Source: an uncultured Treponema sp.
GTDB taxonomy: Bacteria > Spirochaetota > Spirochaetia > Treponematales > Treponemataceae
Length of the DNA stretch: 7,473 nucleotides
Assembly: GCA_945833725.1 (NCBI GenBank)
Contig: CAMAFU010000084.1
Span: forward strand, 1-7,473
Reading direction: 5' to 3'
The notes beneath the pieces are model-generated. The model was not told the origin of the DNA and searched no databases. It was given only the letters and a program-made list of their open reading frames with translations. Positions within the stretch are counted from its first letter, which is position 1; each line of letters opens with the position of its first letter. A program made the translations under genes and the position numbers. Of the stretch, positions 1 to 5,769 are shown one piece after another.

Positions 1-934
1 ATTCACAGTTTTCCTGTTTTTTTCTTTTTCAATTTTTGCCCAGGAAAAAGTTTACCTTTGGCCAAAGAAAAAAGGTCCCGGTTCAGAAAAATTAAAGATT
101 CAGGAAAATGTCGAAGAACGGGGTGCTCCATCTAGCCATGATAGGGCAATAAGTGCAGTTACAGAACCTTATTTTGAAGTTTACAGGCCGGAAAATCCTA
201 ATAAAAAAGGAATCCTTATTATTCCGGGCGGTTCCTATCAGCGTGTTGTGTACGATAAAGAAGGACTTAATTATACAAAGGCTTATAACGATGCAGGCTA
301 TACATGTTTTGTTCTTGTGTACAGAACTCCCAACGATGATCACAAATCAAAGGAAACTGTTTCCCTTCAGGATGCCCAGAGAGCCATGCGCATAATAAAA
401 AGCCGGAGCAGCGAATTTAATTTAGATGAAGCAAAAATAGGTGTAATTGGATCGTCAGCAGGTGGCCATGTTGCAGCAAGCCTTGCACTTTTTTACGACA
501 GGGAAGTTTATAAACCTGTAGATAAAGCGGATTTTTCTTCCGAAAAAGAAAAAACATGGAGAAGTGCAAAGCCTGCTTTTCAGATTTTAATGTATCCTGT
601 TATTTCCATGCAGGACGAAAGAACTCATCTTTTAAGTCAGAAAAACCTTTTGGGCGAAAATGTTTCCAGCCAATTAAAAGATGAGTGGTCTTTGGAAAAT
701 CATGTAACCAAAACAGCCCCTATATCATTCTTATGCTGTGCAATAAACGATAAGTCTGTAAATCCTGAGGGAAACATTATTCCGTACTGGCAGGCTTTAA
801 GAAAAAACGGAGTAAAAACAGAACTTCATGTTTTTCCTGCTTCTGGCCACGGATTTGGCGTAAATGGAGCTTCTGGAACGGCACGCCAATGGCAGGCTCT
901 TTCAATAACATGGCTTGAAACTTATGTTAAATAG
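1..934 (+). CDS. Exported alpha/beta-hydrolase esterase (acetyl-esterase-like), 5' end missing
   Basis: The open frame runs in from the left edge (first full codon at base 2), giving 310 visible residues; the true start lies outside the window. The visible N-terminus is a hydrophobic run ending in SIFAQ, like the end of a Sec signal peptide cut after IFA, so the enzyme is probably exported to the periplasm or beyond. The fold signature is clear: an oxyanion-hole PGGSY (residues 75-79), nucleophile elbow GSSAG with Ser152, probable acid Asp250 (in AINDKS) and His283 (in SGHGFG). This is the pattern of the esterase/lipase alpha/beta-hydrolases found in polysaccharide-degradation loci, where they commonly remove acetyl groups. 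The next gene is a GH28 polygalacturonase, so pectin or another acetylated plant glycan is a reasonable substrate, but that is inference. The internal GTG at 248 lies after the PGGSY motif and cannot be the real start. Confidence 0.85.
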   Translation, partial: FTVFLFFSFSIFAQEKVYLWPKKKGPGSEKLKIQENVEERGAPSSHDRAISAVTEPYFEVYRPENPNKKGILIIPGGSYQRVVYDKEGLNYTKAYNDAGYTCFVLVYRTPNDDHKSKETVSLQDAQRAMRIIKSRSSEFNLDEAKIGVIGSSAGGHVAASLALFYDREVYKPVDKADFSSEKEKTWRSAKPAFQILMYPVISMQDERTHLLSQKNLLGENVSSQLKDEWSLENHVTKTAPISFLCCAINDKSVNPEGNIIPYWQALRKNGVKTELHVFPASGHGFGVNGASGTARQWQALSITWLETYVK

Positions 935-973
935 CAAGTGTAGTGCCTGCTATACGGCATGATAAAATCTGTC

Positions 974-1012
974 ATTGCCTGTAACATGCACAAAAAATAT
1001 GGCAATTTTTTT
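974..1012 (+). terminator. Weak terminator-like hairpin after the esterase gene
   Basis: ATTGCC (974-979) can pair with GGCAAT (1001-1006), and a run of seven T follows directly (1006-1012). The stem is only 6 bp and the loop 21 nt, so it would be a poor intrinsic terminator. It may attenuate rather than stop transcription between the esterase and the GH28 gene. Confidence 0.25.
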
Positions 1013-1050
1013 CACAGCAATCCAAGACCGCCACTGGTGCGGAGTTTTAC

Positions 1051-1055
1051 AGGAG
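1051..1055 (+). promoter_or_regulatory. Shine-Dalgarno of the GH28 gene
   Basis: AGGAG lies 10 nt before the ATG at 1066 and supports that start. It sits in the second copy of a 9-nt direct repeat GGAGTTTTA (1041-1049 and 1052-1060, 11 nt apart), so there are two potential ribosome-docking sites in tandem; the nearer one has the better spacing. Confidence 0.6.
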
Positions 1056-1065
1056 TTTTATTGTT

Positions 1066-2415
1066 ATGGATTTTTTTCTTGAACAGTTTGGCGGCAAAGG
1101 CGATGGAATATTCAACAATGTAAATGCTTTTGCCATGGCTTTTTCGGAAATATGCCGTTGTGGCGGAGGAACGCTTAGAATAAAAAAAGGCAGGTACCTT
1201 ACAGGTCCTTTGGAAATTCCTTCCGATACAACAGTGTTTCTTGAAGAAGGTGCAGAAATTATCTTTACAGATAAAATTTCATTTTATCCGCCGGTTTATA
1301 CTAGATGGGAGGGCGTTGAATGTTTTGCAATGCATCCGCTTGTTTATTCCGCAAAATCAAAAAACATAAAAATTACCGGAAAAGGCACGCTAAACGGCAA
1401 TGGTAAAAAATGGTGGGATTTGGCTTTTGCAAAAAGAGAAAATCAAAAGCAGCCTGTAGAAGATTTTGAACTCCTTTTTGCATCGATGAATCCCGGATAT
1501 CAAAAACAGCCAGGGGGAGGCGGTGGCCGGCAGAGCCAGTTTTTAAGGCCTAGTTTTATGGAATTTTCAAACTGCGAAAATGTTGTTGTTGAAGGAATAA
1601 AAATCATCAATTCTCCTTTCTGGACTGTTCATCCCCTTTATGTAAAAAAATTAAGGCTGGAAAACCTGTACATAGAAAATCCTGCTGATGCACCAAATAC
1701 AGACGGTATTGATATTGACTCCTGTCAGGATGTAATAATCAAAAACTGCATTGTTTCTGTTGGCGACGACGGAATATGCATAAAATCTGGTTCTGGTGAA
1801 GACGGCATAAGGTGCAATGTCCCTTCAAAAAACATTCTTATTGAAGGGTGTCAGGTTCTTTATGCTCATGGAGGTCTTGTTTTAGGTTCTGAAACTGCAG
1901 CAGGAATAGAAAATGTTACTGCACGAAACTGCCTGTTAAGCGGAACGGACAGGGGAATCAGAATAAAATCCCGGCGAGGACGGGGCGGAGTTTTGTCGGG
2001 TATTCATCTGGAAAACATAAAAATGAACGATACTCTATGCCCTGTGGCAATAAACATGTATTATTCCTGCGGAGAATATGATCCTTGCTCAAAAATGTTC
2101 AGTCTGGAAAGACAGCCTGTAAAAAATGATACTCCCGTCCTGGAAAATGTTTCCATAGTAAATGTTACTGCAGAAAACTGTCGTGCCAGTGCCGGTCTTA
2201 TTGCTGGACTCCCGGAGGTTCCTGTAAAAAATCTTCTTATAAAGGACTGTGTATTTTCCACAAACGAAAACTCAGGGATTTCTCCTATGGAAAGCGACAT
2301 GTTTTTCGGGTTGCCGGAGGTTAAAGAAAAGTCTTTTAGAATCATCAATGCGCCGGATGCTGTTTTTGAAAATGTAACGGTAACCGGTCCTGAAAAGCCT
2401 TTTATTTTTTATTAA
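1066..2415 (+). CDS. GH28 polygalacturonase / exo-galacturonidase, probably cytoplasmic
   Basis: This 449-residue protein is a glycoside hydrolase family 28 enzyme, which hydrolyses alpha-1,4 bonds between galacturonic acid units of pectin by inversion. All the family's active-site blocks are present in order: NTDG (211-214), GDDG with Asp234/Asp235, AHGG with His268, and RIKS with Arg299 and Lys301. The N-terminus (FGGKGDGIFNN, residues 8-18) is the usual start of the right-handed beta-helix. There is no signal peptide, so the protein should stay in the cytoplasm and act on imported oligogalacturonides. The WEGVE segment (81-85) recalls bacterial exo-acting members, so release of single galacturonate units is likelier than endo-cleavage; this is inference. 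A Gly-rich stretch (150-154) looks like a flexible loop. It follows an exported esterase gene by 131 nt and precedes the channel gene by 11 nt. Confidence 0.9.
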   Translation: MDFFLEQFGGKGDGIFNNVNAFAMAFSEICRCGGGTLRIKKGRYLTGPLEIPSDTTVFLEEGAEIIFTDKISFYPPVYTRWEGVECFAMHPLVYSAKSKNIKITGKGTLNGNGKKWWDLAFAKRENQKQPVEDFELLFASMNPGYQKQPGGGGGRQSQFLRPSFMEFSNCENVVVEGIKIINSPFWTVHPLYVKKLRLENLYIENPADAPNTDGIDIDSCQDVIIKNCIVSVGDDGICIKSGSGEDGIRCNVPSKNILIEGCQVLYAHGGLVLGSETAAGIENVTARNCLLSGTDRGIRIKSRRGRGGVLSGIHLENIKMNDTLCPVAINMYYSCGEYDPCSKMFSLERQPVKNDTPVLENVSIVNVTAENCRASAGLIAGLPEVPVKNLLIKDCVFSTNENSGISPMESDMFFGLPEVKEKSFRIINAPDAVFENVTVTGPEKPFIFY

Positions 2416-2426
2416 GATATTAGAAT

Positions 2427-3623
2427 ATGAAGTTCCATAATTTTAAACAGAAACTAAAAAAAATATTTTTCCGCATAAAAGAACTTTTTTCATCTCCAGC
2501 TTTTTTGTGGGGAATAATTATTTTTATACTGCTTTTTACAGTTATGGTTCTTATTTTTAAAAGTGAACAGAAAACCAATTCAGAAATAAATACACTTTTT
2601 GATGCATTCTGGTATACCCTCGTAACAATAACCACAGTTGGCTACGGGGATATTGCGCCGGAATCAATGCTGGGGCGAATTTCTGCAATGGTGCTTCTTA
2701 TTGCAGGCGTTGCAATTTTTGGCGGTTTATCGGGAAAATTTGCTTCATTTCTATTTGACCGTCAGCAGAAAAAAGACAGGGGACTTTTAAAAATGACAAA
2801 AATAAAAAATCATTTTTTAATATGCGGCTGGAAAACAGGATTTGAAAAACTTCTGGACGGAATTTTACAGGCAAACAGCGAAACTCCTCCCGAAAAAATT
2901 GTTCTTGTTAATAATGCTCCTCAGGCAGAAATAGAAAAACTAAAGGCAACTGAAAGATTCAAGGGAATAAACTACTTGAAAGGCGATTTTACCGATGAAG
3001 ATGTCCTTTTAAAAGCACAAATAAAAACTGCCGAAAAAGTACTGATTCTTGCCGACTGTTCGCAAAAATTTTCCGACCTTGAAACAGATTCCAGAACAGT
3101 TCTTGCTGTAATTACCGTTAAAAATTTAAATCCGCGGATTTACTGTGTGGCAGAAATAATCGATTCAAAATTCGAAAAGCACCTTTCCCTTGCCCGGTGC
3201 GACGAAATAATTTTGTCTGTTGATTATCAGCAGAATCTTTTAGTTCAGGCATCCAGCGGAAAAGGCATGAGCCACATTTTAAGGGAATTGATTTGTGAAG
3301 AAACACAGTCCGCTCTTTTTATTCAGGATATTCCTGAAAAATTTATTGAACATTCATACGGAGAATACAGAACTTCCCTGAAAACAAAAGACATTTTAAT
3401 CGGTCTGCTTGAAAATACAGGAAATTTCTATACGAGAAGAAAAGAAGCTCTTGCAGAAGCCCAGAAAAATCCCGACATGGAAAAGATTGTTTCCAATTTA
3501 AAAAAGGTAAAATCCTTAAAAAGCAATCTTCCTGTGTTTTCCCCCAGCGATGAATATGTTATTGCCAGAAATTCCAAAGCAATATTCATAAGAGGTCATT
3601 CACGAAATGATGAAGAAAATTAG
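2427..3623 (+). CDS. Two-TM potassium channel with RCK (TrkA-N-like) regulatory domain
   Basis: The 398-residue product is an inner-membrane K+ channel of the MthK/Kch type. After a basic cytoplasmic N-terminus come one transmembrane helix (about 27-44), a pore helix, the selectivity filter TTVGYGD (69-75) and a second helix (about 84-105). A cytoplasmic RCK domain follows, starting at NHFLICGW (128-135). The CGW replaces the classical GxGxxG dinucleotide loop, as in MthK, so NAD binding is doubtful and gating by ions or other ligands is more likely. The RCK core continues through KGDFTDEDVL (185-194) and VLILAD (205-210). The C-terminal part (about 280-390) resembles a second RCK-type regulatory lobe. 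It starts 11 nt after the GH28 stop with only a weak ribosome site, which suggests readthrough from upstream. The next gene encodes a cyclic-nucleotide-binding protein, a possible partner in gating, but this is not shown. Confidence 0.9.
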   Translation: MKFHNFKQKLKKIFFRIKELFSSPAFLWGIIIFILLFTVMVLIFKSEQKTNSEINTLFDAFWYTLVTITTVGYGDIAPESMLGRISAMVLLIAGVAIFGGLSGKFASFLFDRQQKKDRGLLKMTKIKNHFLICGWKTGFEKLLDGILQANSETPPEKIVLVNNAPQAEIEKLKATERFKGINYLKGDFTDEDVLLKAQIKTAEKVLILADCSQKFSDLETDSRTVLAVITVKNLNPRIYCVAEIIDSKFEKHLSLARCDEIILSVDYQQNLLVQASSGKGMSHILRELICEETQSALFIQDIPEKFIEHSYGEYRTSLKTKDILIGLLENTGNFYTRRKEALAEAQKNPDMEKIVSNLKKVKSLKSNLPVFSPSDEYVIARNSKAIFIRGHSRNDEEN

Positions 3624-3646
3624 CTGAAATTTTTTATAGCCAGAAC

Positions 3647-3651
3647 GGGAG
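3647..3651 (+). promoter_or_regulatory. Shine-Dalgarno of the cyclic-nucleotide-binding gene
   Basis: GGGAG lies 7 nt before the ATG at 3659, a normal spacing, and fixes that start. Confidence 0.6.
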
Positions 3652-3658
3652 TAGTTAT

Positions 3659-4171
3659 ATGGAATGTAATGAGCAGATTATCGACAAACTTTCTAAAATT
3701 GAACTTTTTTCAGATTTCAGCGAAAAGACCGGTAAAAATATGAATTTACTGGCAAAAGTATGCAATCTTCTGGAACCGGAAAATTTCAGTAAAGGGGATG
3801 TTATAATTAAGGAAGGAGAAATAGGTGATTCTCTTTTTATTCTTTACGAAGGAACTGTTCAGGTAAGGCGCAATACTCCGGGCAACGAACAGTTTGCTGT
3901 AGTCAACTTAAATGCTGCTCAGAATGTTTTTTTTGGTGAAGTTGCATTAATCGACCGAGACAGCCGTTCTGCTTCTGTTGTTGCTTTGGAAAACTGCAGG
4001 ACACTTTGTCTTGACGGAAATAAATTCCAACTTTTGTGCAGCGAAGAGGTTGAATTGGGATACAAGGTAATGTATAAAATTGCACGGCGAATTGCAGCCT
4101 CTCTCCGCCGCTCCAACAAAGATTTGCTTACGCTTTACGAAGCCCTGTTAGATGAAGTTCACGGAGAATAA
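3659..4171 (+). CDS. Stand-alone cyclic-nucleotide-binding (CNB) domain protein
   Basis: The 170-residue protein is essentially one CNB domain of the CAP/PKA-regulatory-subunit fold. Visible hallmarks are the beta-barrel stretch KGDVIIKEGEIGDSLFIL (45-62), EGTVQV (64-69), and the phosphate-binding cassette FGEVAL (92-97) with Arg103 and SAS (104-106), which bind the cyclic phosphate and ribose of cAMP or cGMP. The key Glu and Arg are intact, so it should bind ligand. Unlike CRP/FNR regulators it has no C-terminal helix-turn-helix; the last 40 residues look like the C-helix and a short tail. It should therefore act through a protein partner rather than on DNA. The gene begins 35 nt after the K+ channel stop, on the same strand and with its own ribosome site, so the channel is the obvious candidate partner. 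It ends 23 nt from the convergent XRE gene. Confidence 0.85.
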   Translation: MECNEQIIDKLSKIELFSDFSEKTGKNMNLLAKVCNLLEPENFSKGDVIIKEGEIGDSLFILYEGTVQVRRNTPGNEQFAVVNLNAAQNVFFGEVALIDRDSRSASVVALENCRTLCLDGNKFQLLCSEEVELGYKVMYKIARRIAASLRRSNKDLLTLYEALLDEVHGE

Positions 4172-4194
4172 GGCCGAAAACAGTTTTATTTTTG

Positions 4195-4401
4195 CTATTT
4201 TTCGTATTTTAAAATATCGCCGGGGGTACATTCCAGTATTTCGCAGATTGATTCAAGCGTGGAAAAACGTATTGCATTTACTTTGTTGTTTTTTATTTTT
4301 GAAAGGTTTGCGTTTGTAATCCCGACTTTTTCTGCAAGTTCCGTAAGTGAAACTTTTTTTTCAAGCATAATGTGGTCAAGATAAAGAACGATTTTTCCCA
4401 T
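4195..4401 (-). CDS. Small XRE-family transcriptional regulator (YozG-like)
   Basis: The 68-residue protein is a single Cro/CI-type helix-turn-helix domain. Helix 2 is LTELAEKVG (19-27) and the recognition helix is around TNANLSKIKNNK (29-40). The ending CTPGDILKYEK is typical of the small YozG-like group, which is usually encoded directly after a DUF2975 membrane protein, as here. The ATG shares one base with the TAA of the membrane gene (TAATG, 4403-4399), a translational-coupling arrangement, and a GAGGGG ribosome site lies 8 nt upstream inside that gene's end. It probably binds the paired palindromes upstream of the operon (5066-5103) and controls its own unit; this is inference. Because the upstream frame is shifted, its coupled translation now depends on ribosomes that re-enter or start late in the broken gene. 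Confidence 0.85.
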   Translation of the reverse strand: MGKIVLYLDHIMLEKKVSLTELAEKVGITNANLSKIKNNKVNAIRFSTLESICEILECTPGDILKYEK

Positions 4402-4966
4402 TATATAAGCCCCTCAACATCTTTTTCCAGTTTTTGTCCGTACGAAAAAATTTCTGAAAGAAAAATTACGGCAATACCCATTACAATTCCGTTTATTTGG
4501 ACAGAAATTTCTGTGTTATCAACTCCAAGAACAATTTTTGCAATAATGCTTAAGAAAATTTCAAACAGAGGAATAAAAATACTGAAAATTCCTATTTCCC
4601 GAATCATCCTTATGTTGTCTTTTTGAAAAGGAGTCTTTCCCTGACTGAACCAGGTTTTTCCTTCTGTGTTTTTACAATAAGAAAAATATTCCTGAAAATC
4701 ATAGTATAGGCAAGCATGGAAAAAACACCGGCAAAACAGAAAAATCGCATTGCCCCAACCAAAAGTTCTCCGTTTTTACCGGCAATTTGAATTTCAAATC
4801 CGTTGGTGGCAATAGTACCGTTACCTACGCTTTCCAGAAGAAAATTTCCCAAAAGCTGAGGATTGGCAAAAGAAAAGATTGTGCAGGCAATCATTACCAG
4901 CGAACTTAAAAAGAACATTACTTCGAAAATTTTTGAAATGATTTTTGTTGTTTTTGAAAGATTCAT
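4401..4966 (-). pseudogene. DUF2975-family membrane protein, disrupted by a -1 frameshift
   Basis: Two abutting open frames together make one protein. The first (ATG 4966, stop at 4610) carries two hydrophobic helices and reads correctly to FRNIFLIVK; the second frame continues as NTEGKTWFSQGK, then TPFQKDNIRMIREIG and two more hydrophobic segments, ending at 4401. The PF.KDN.RMIREIG block is the conserved hallmark of DUF2975 proteins. Restoring one A in the coding-strand run of five (4669-4673) joins both parts into a 188-residue four-helix protein of normal family size, so a one-base loss is the simplest explanation. Start choice: the in-frame ATG at 4978 has no ribosome site, while ATG 4966 is preceded by GGAGGA at 4976-4971. 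The role of DUF2975 proteins is not well defined; they sit in the membrane and pair with a YozG-like regulator. A sequencing error is possible; a programmed frameshift is less likely. Confidence 0.8.
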
Positions 4967-4970
4967 AAAT

Positions 4971-4976
4971 TCCTCC
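4971..4976 (-). promoter_or_regulatory. Shine-Dalgarno deciding the DUF2975 start
   Basis: GGAGGA on the - strand lies 4 nt before the ATG at 4966. It overlaps the first codons of the longer reading from 4978, which itself lacks a ribosome site, so the shorter start is preferred. Confidence 0.6.
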
Positions 4977-5028
4977 ATAGGGTTAAAGGCCGTATTTCAG
5001 GCAAGAATAATTTTTGGCACCTGAAAAA

Positions 5029-5058
5029 ATAATACAGGAGGATTTTATTGTTTGTCAA
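5029..5058 (-). promoter_or_regulatory. Sigma70-type promoter of the DUF2975-XRE unit
   Basis: On the - strand a perfect -35 TTGACA (5058-5053) and a -10 TATTAT (5034-5029, 5 of 6) are separated by 18 nt. The transcript would have a leader of about 55 nt before the ATG at 4966. The palindromic sites begin 7 bp upstream of the -35 box, where a regulator could touch RNA polymerase. Confidence 0.6.
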
Positions 5059-5065
5059 TATAAAT

Positions 5066-5103
5066 TTATCGAAAAACGATAAAATTTTATTTATTAACGA
5101 TAA
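5066..5103. promoter_or_regulatory. Tandem palindromic operator-like sites
   Basis: The first site is a perfect inverted repeat, TTATCG (5066-5071), AAAAA, CGATAA (5077-5082); one more matching pair (T5065/A5083) extends the arms to 7 bp. The second site, 21 bp further (5087-5103), keeps the 17-bp layout with a degraded left arm, TTATTT, and a perfect right arm CGATAA (5098-5103). A 21-bp step is two helical turns, so two dimers would bind the same DNA face. The sites lie in the divergent gap between the DUF2975-XRE unit and the TSCPD gene. The neighbouring XRE protein is the likeliest binder. Confidence 0.5.
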
Positions 5104-5125
5104 TTCAAAACACTGTGGAGCACAC

Positions 5126-5154
5126 TTGCATGTAAACAAAAATTAAAATAGACT
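5126..5154 (+). promoter_or_regulatory. Possible promoter of the TSCPD gene, giving a leaderless mRNA
   Basis: TTGCAT (5126-5131), a 17-nt spacer and TAGACT (5149-5154) resemble a sigma70 promoter (4 of 6 in each box). The -10 box ends 6 nt before the ATG at 5161, so transcription would begin at or next to the start codon. No Shine-Dalgarno is visible. Confidence 0.35.
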
Positions 5155-5160
5155 TTAAAT

Positions 5161-5412
5161 ATGGAAACTAAAAAACATATTTTTAAAACCCATGGAACCT
5201 GTTCAACTTCCATATCATTCGACAAGGCTCCAGATGGAACAATTACCAATGTTTGTTTTACAGGCGGGTGCAACGGAAACTTAAAGGCCGTGGCAAAACT
5301 TGTTGAAGGTATGAAAGACCGGGAAATTTACGAAAAACTCCATGGAAACCTTTGCGGTTCAAAAAACACATCCTGTGCCGATCAGCTTGCATCAGCCGTT
5401 ATGGAAGACTAA
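5161..5412 (+). CDS. Small TSCPD-domain protein (TIGR03905-like)
   Basis: The 83-residue protein matches the short TSCPD family, a domain also found at the C-terminus of some B12-dependent ribonucleotide reductases. Recognisable parts are HGTCS (11-15), FTGGCNGNL (33-41) and LCGSKNTSCADQLA (64-77). Its five cysteines (14, 32, 37, 65, 72) suggest metal binding or redox use. The name-giving TSCPD is TSCAD here, with Pro replaced by Ala. The cellular role of these short proteins is not established. It is cytoplasmic, with no signal or membrane segment. The start at 5161 is chosen because the upstream 30 nt are AT-rich without another start and the length suits the family. No ribosome site is visible. 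It stands alone, between the divergent DUF2975-XRE unit and a shared terminator facing rpmB. Confidence 0.85.
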   Translation: METKKHIFKTHGTCSTSISFDKAPDGTITNVCFTGGCNGNLKAVAKLVEGMKDREIYEKLHGNLCGSKNTSCADQLASAVMED

Positions 5413-5414
5413 AA

Positions 5415-5452
5415 CAAAAAAAAGACTGTCTGATATTTCAGACAGCCTTTTT
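5415..5452. terminator. Bidirectional intrinsic terminator between the TSCPD gene and rpmB
   Basis: A perfect 8-bp stem CTGTCTGA (5426-5433) / TCAGACAG (5438-5445) has a TATT loop. Beyond one mismatch, the pairing continues with AAAAG against CTTTT. A run of A (5415-5423) lies on the left and a run of T (5448-5452) on the right, so each strand has a U-tract after the hairpin. It can end both convergent transcripts. Confidence 0.9.
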
Positions 5453-5467
5453 GCATTAAAGGAAAAC

Positions 5468-5695
5468 TTAGTTTGAAGCAGCAGGAACATTTGCAGGTGT
5501 AACATTAATCTTTTTTGTTACAAAACCGCTGCGCAGACAACGAGTACATACATTTATTGTAGCAGTTGTACCGCCAACTTCAGTTTTTACTTTAAGAAGG
5601 TTTGGCTTCCAAGTACGGCGTGTGTGGTTGTAAGATTTAGAAACCTTGTTACCTGTCATAGAGCCTTTTCCACAAACATCACAAATTCTTGACAT
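5468..5695 (-). CDS. rpmB: 50S ribosomal protein L28
   Basis: The 75-residue protein is ribosomal protein L28 of the large subunit, recognised by MSRICDVCGK at the start, HTRRTWKPNL (24-33) and the C-terminal VCTRCLRSG (49-57). It is the zinc-ribbon form: Cys5, Cys8, Cys50 and Cys53 are all present, so a zinc ion should be bound; many bacteria also carry a zinc-free version for zinc shortage. Length is normal, with a short Ala/Pro-rich tail. The start is supported by a GAGGTAGG ribosome site 8 nt upstream. It has its own promoter next to the end of the MBL gene and a strong terminator downstream. Confidence 0.97.
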   Translation of the reverse strand: MSRICDVCGKGSMTGNKVSKSYNHTRRTWKPNLLKVKTEVGGTTATINVCTRCLRSGFVTKKINVTPANVPAASN

Positions 5696-5703
5696 AATAT
5701 ATA

Positions 5704-5711
5704 CCTACCTC
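5704..5711 (-). promoter_or_regulatory. Shine-Dalgarno of rpmB
   Basis: GAGGTAGG on the - strand, 8 nt before the ATG at 5695, contains two AGG units and is the strongest ribosome site in this half of the window, as expected for a ribosomal protein. Confidence 0.65.
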
Positions 5712-5736
5712 GAATAAATTACGCGTGAGTTTTCAT

Positions 5737-5765
5737 ATACTATCTTAATTAGCTTTTTATGTCAA
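5737..5765 (-). promoter_or_regulatory. Sigma70-type promoter of rpmB
   Basis: A perfect -35 TTGACA (5765-5760) is followed after 17 nt by TAGTAT (5742-5737, 4 of 6). The -35 begins 4 nt after the stop of the MBL gene, so rpmB can be transcribed independently of that gene, with a leader of about 35 nt. Confidence 0.6.
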
Positions 5766-5769
5766 TTAT

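Noticed and set aside
248..934. GTG at 248 as start of the hydrolase
   Set aside because: The same frame is open to the left edge and carries the oxyanion-hole PGGSY and signal-peptide end upstream of the GTG.
1028..1042. CCGC/GCGG mini-hairpin before the GH28 gene
   Set aside because: Only a 4-bp stem with a 7-nt loop and no conserved riboswitch-like context; not enough for a regulatory RNA call.
2061..2348. 95-residue - strand open frame inside the GH28 gene
   Set aside because: It is a shadow of the well-supported GH28 reading frame, without a ribosome site or family features.
4175..4204. CGAAAA / TTTTCG stem as a terminator between the CNB and XRE genes
   Set aside because: Six bp, mostly A-T, an 18-nt loop, and it runs into the XRE coding end; too weak to call.
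4372..4626. 84-residue + strand open frame
   Set aside because: It is antisense to the XRE/DUF2975 unit, whose - strand frames carry recognisable family motifs.
4666..4676. Programmed -1 frameshift in the DUF2975 gene
   Set aside because: The zero-frame codons GTA AAA ACA allow only the Lys tRNA to re-pair after slipping; there is no proper X XXY YYZ heptamer, the A-run is only five long, and I see no strong downstream stem. Mutation or sequencing error is simpler.
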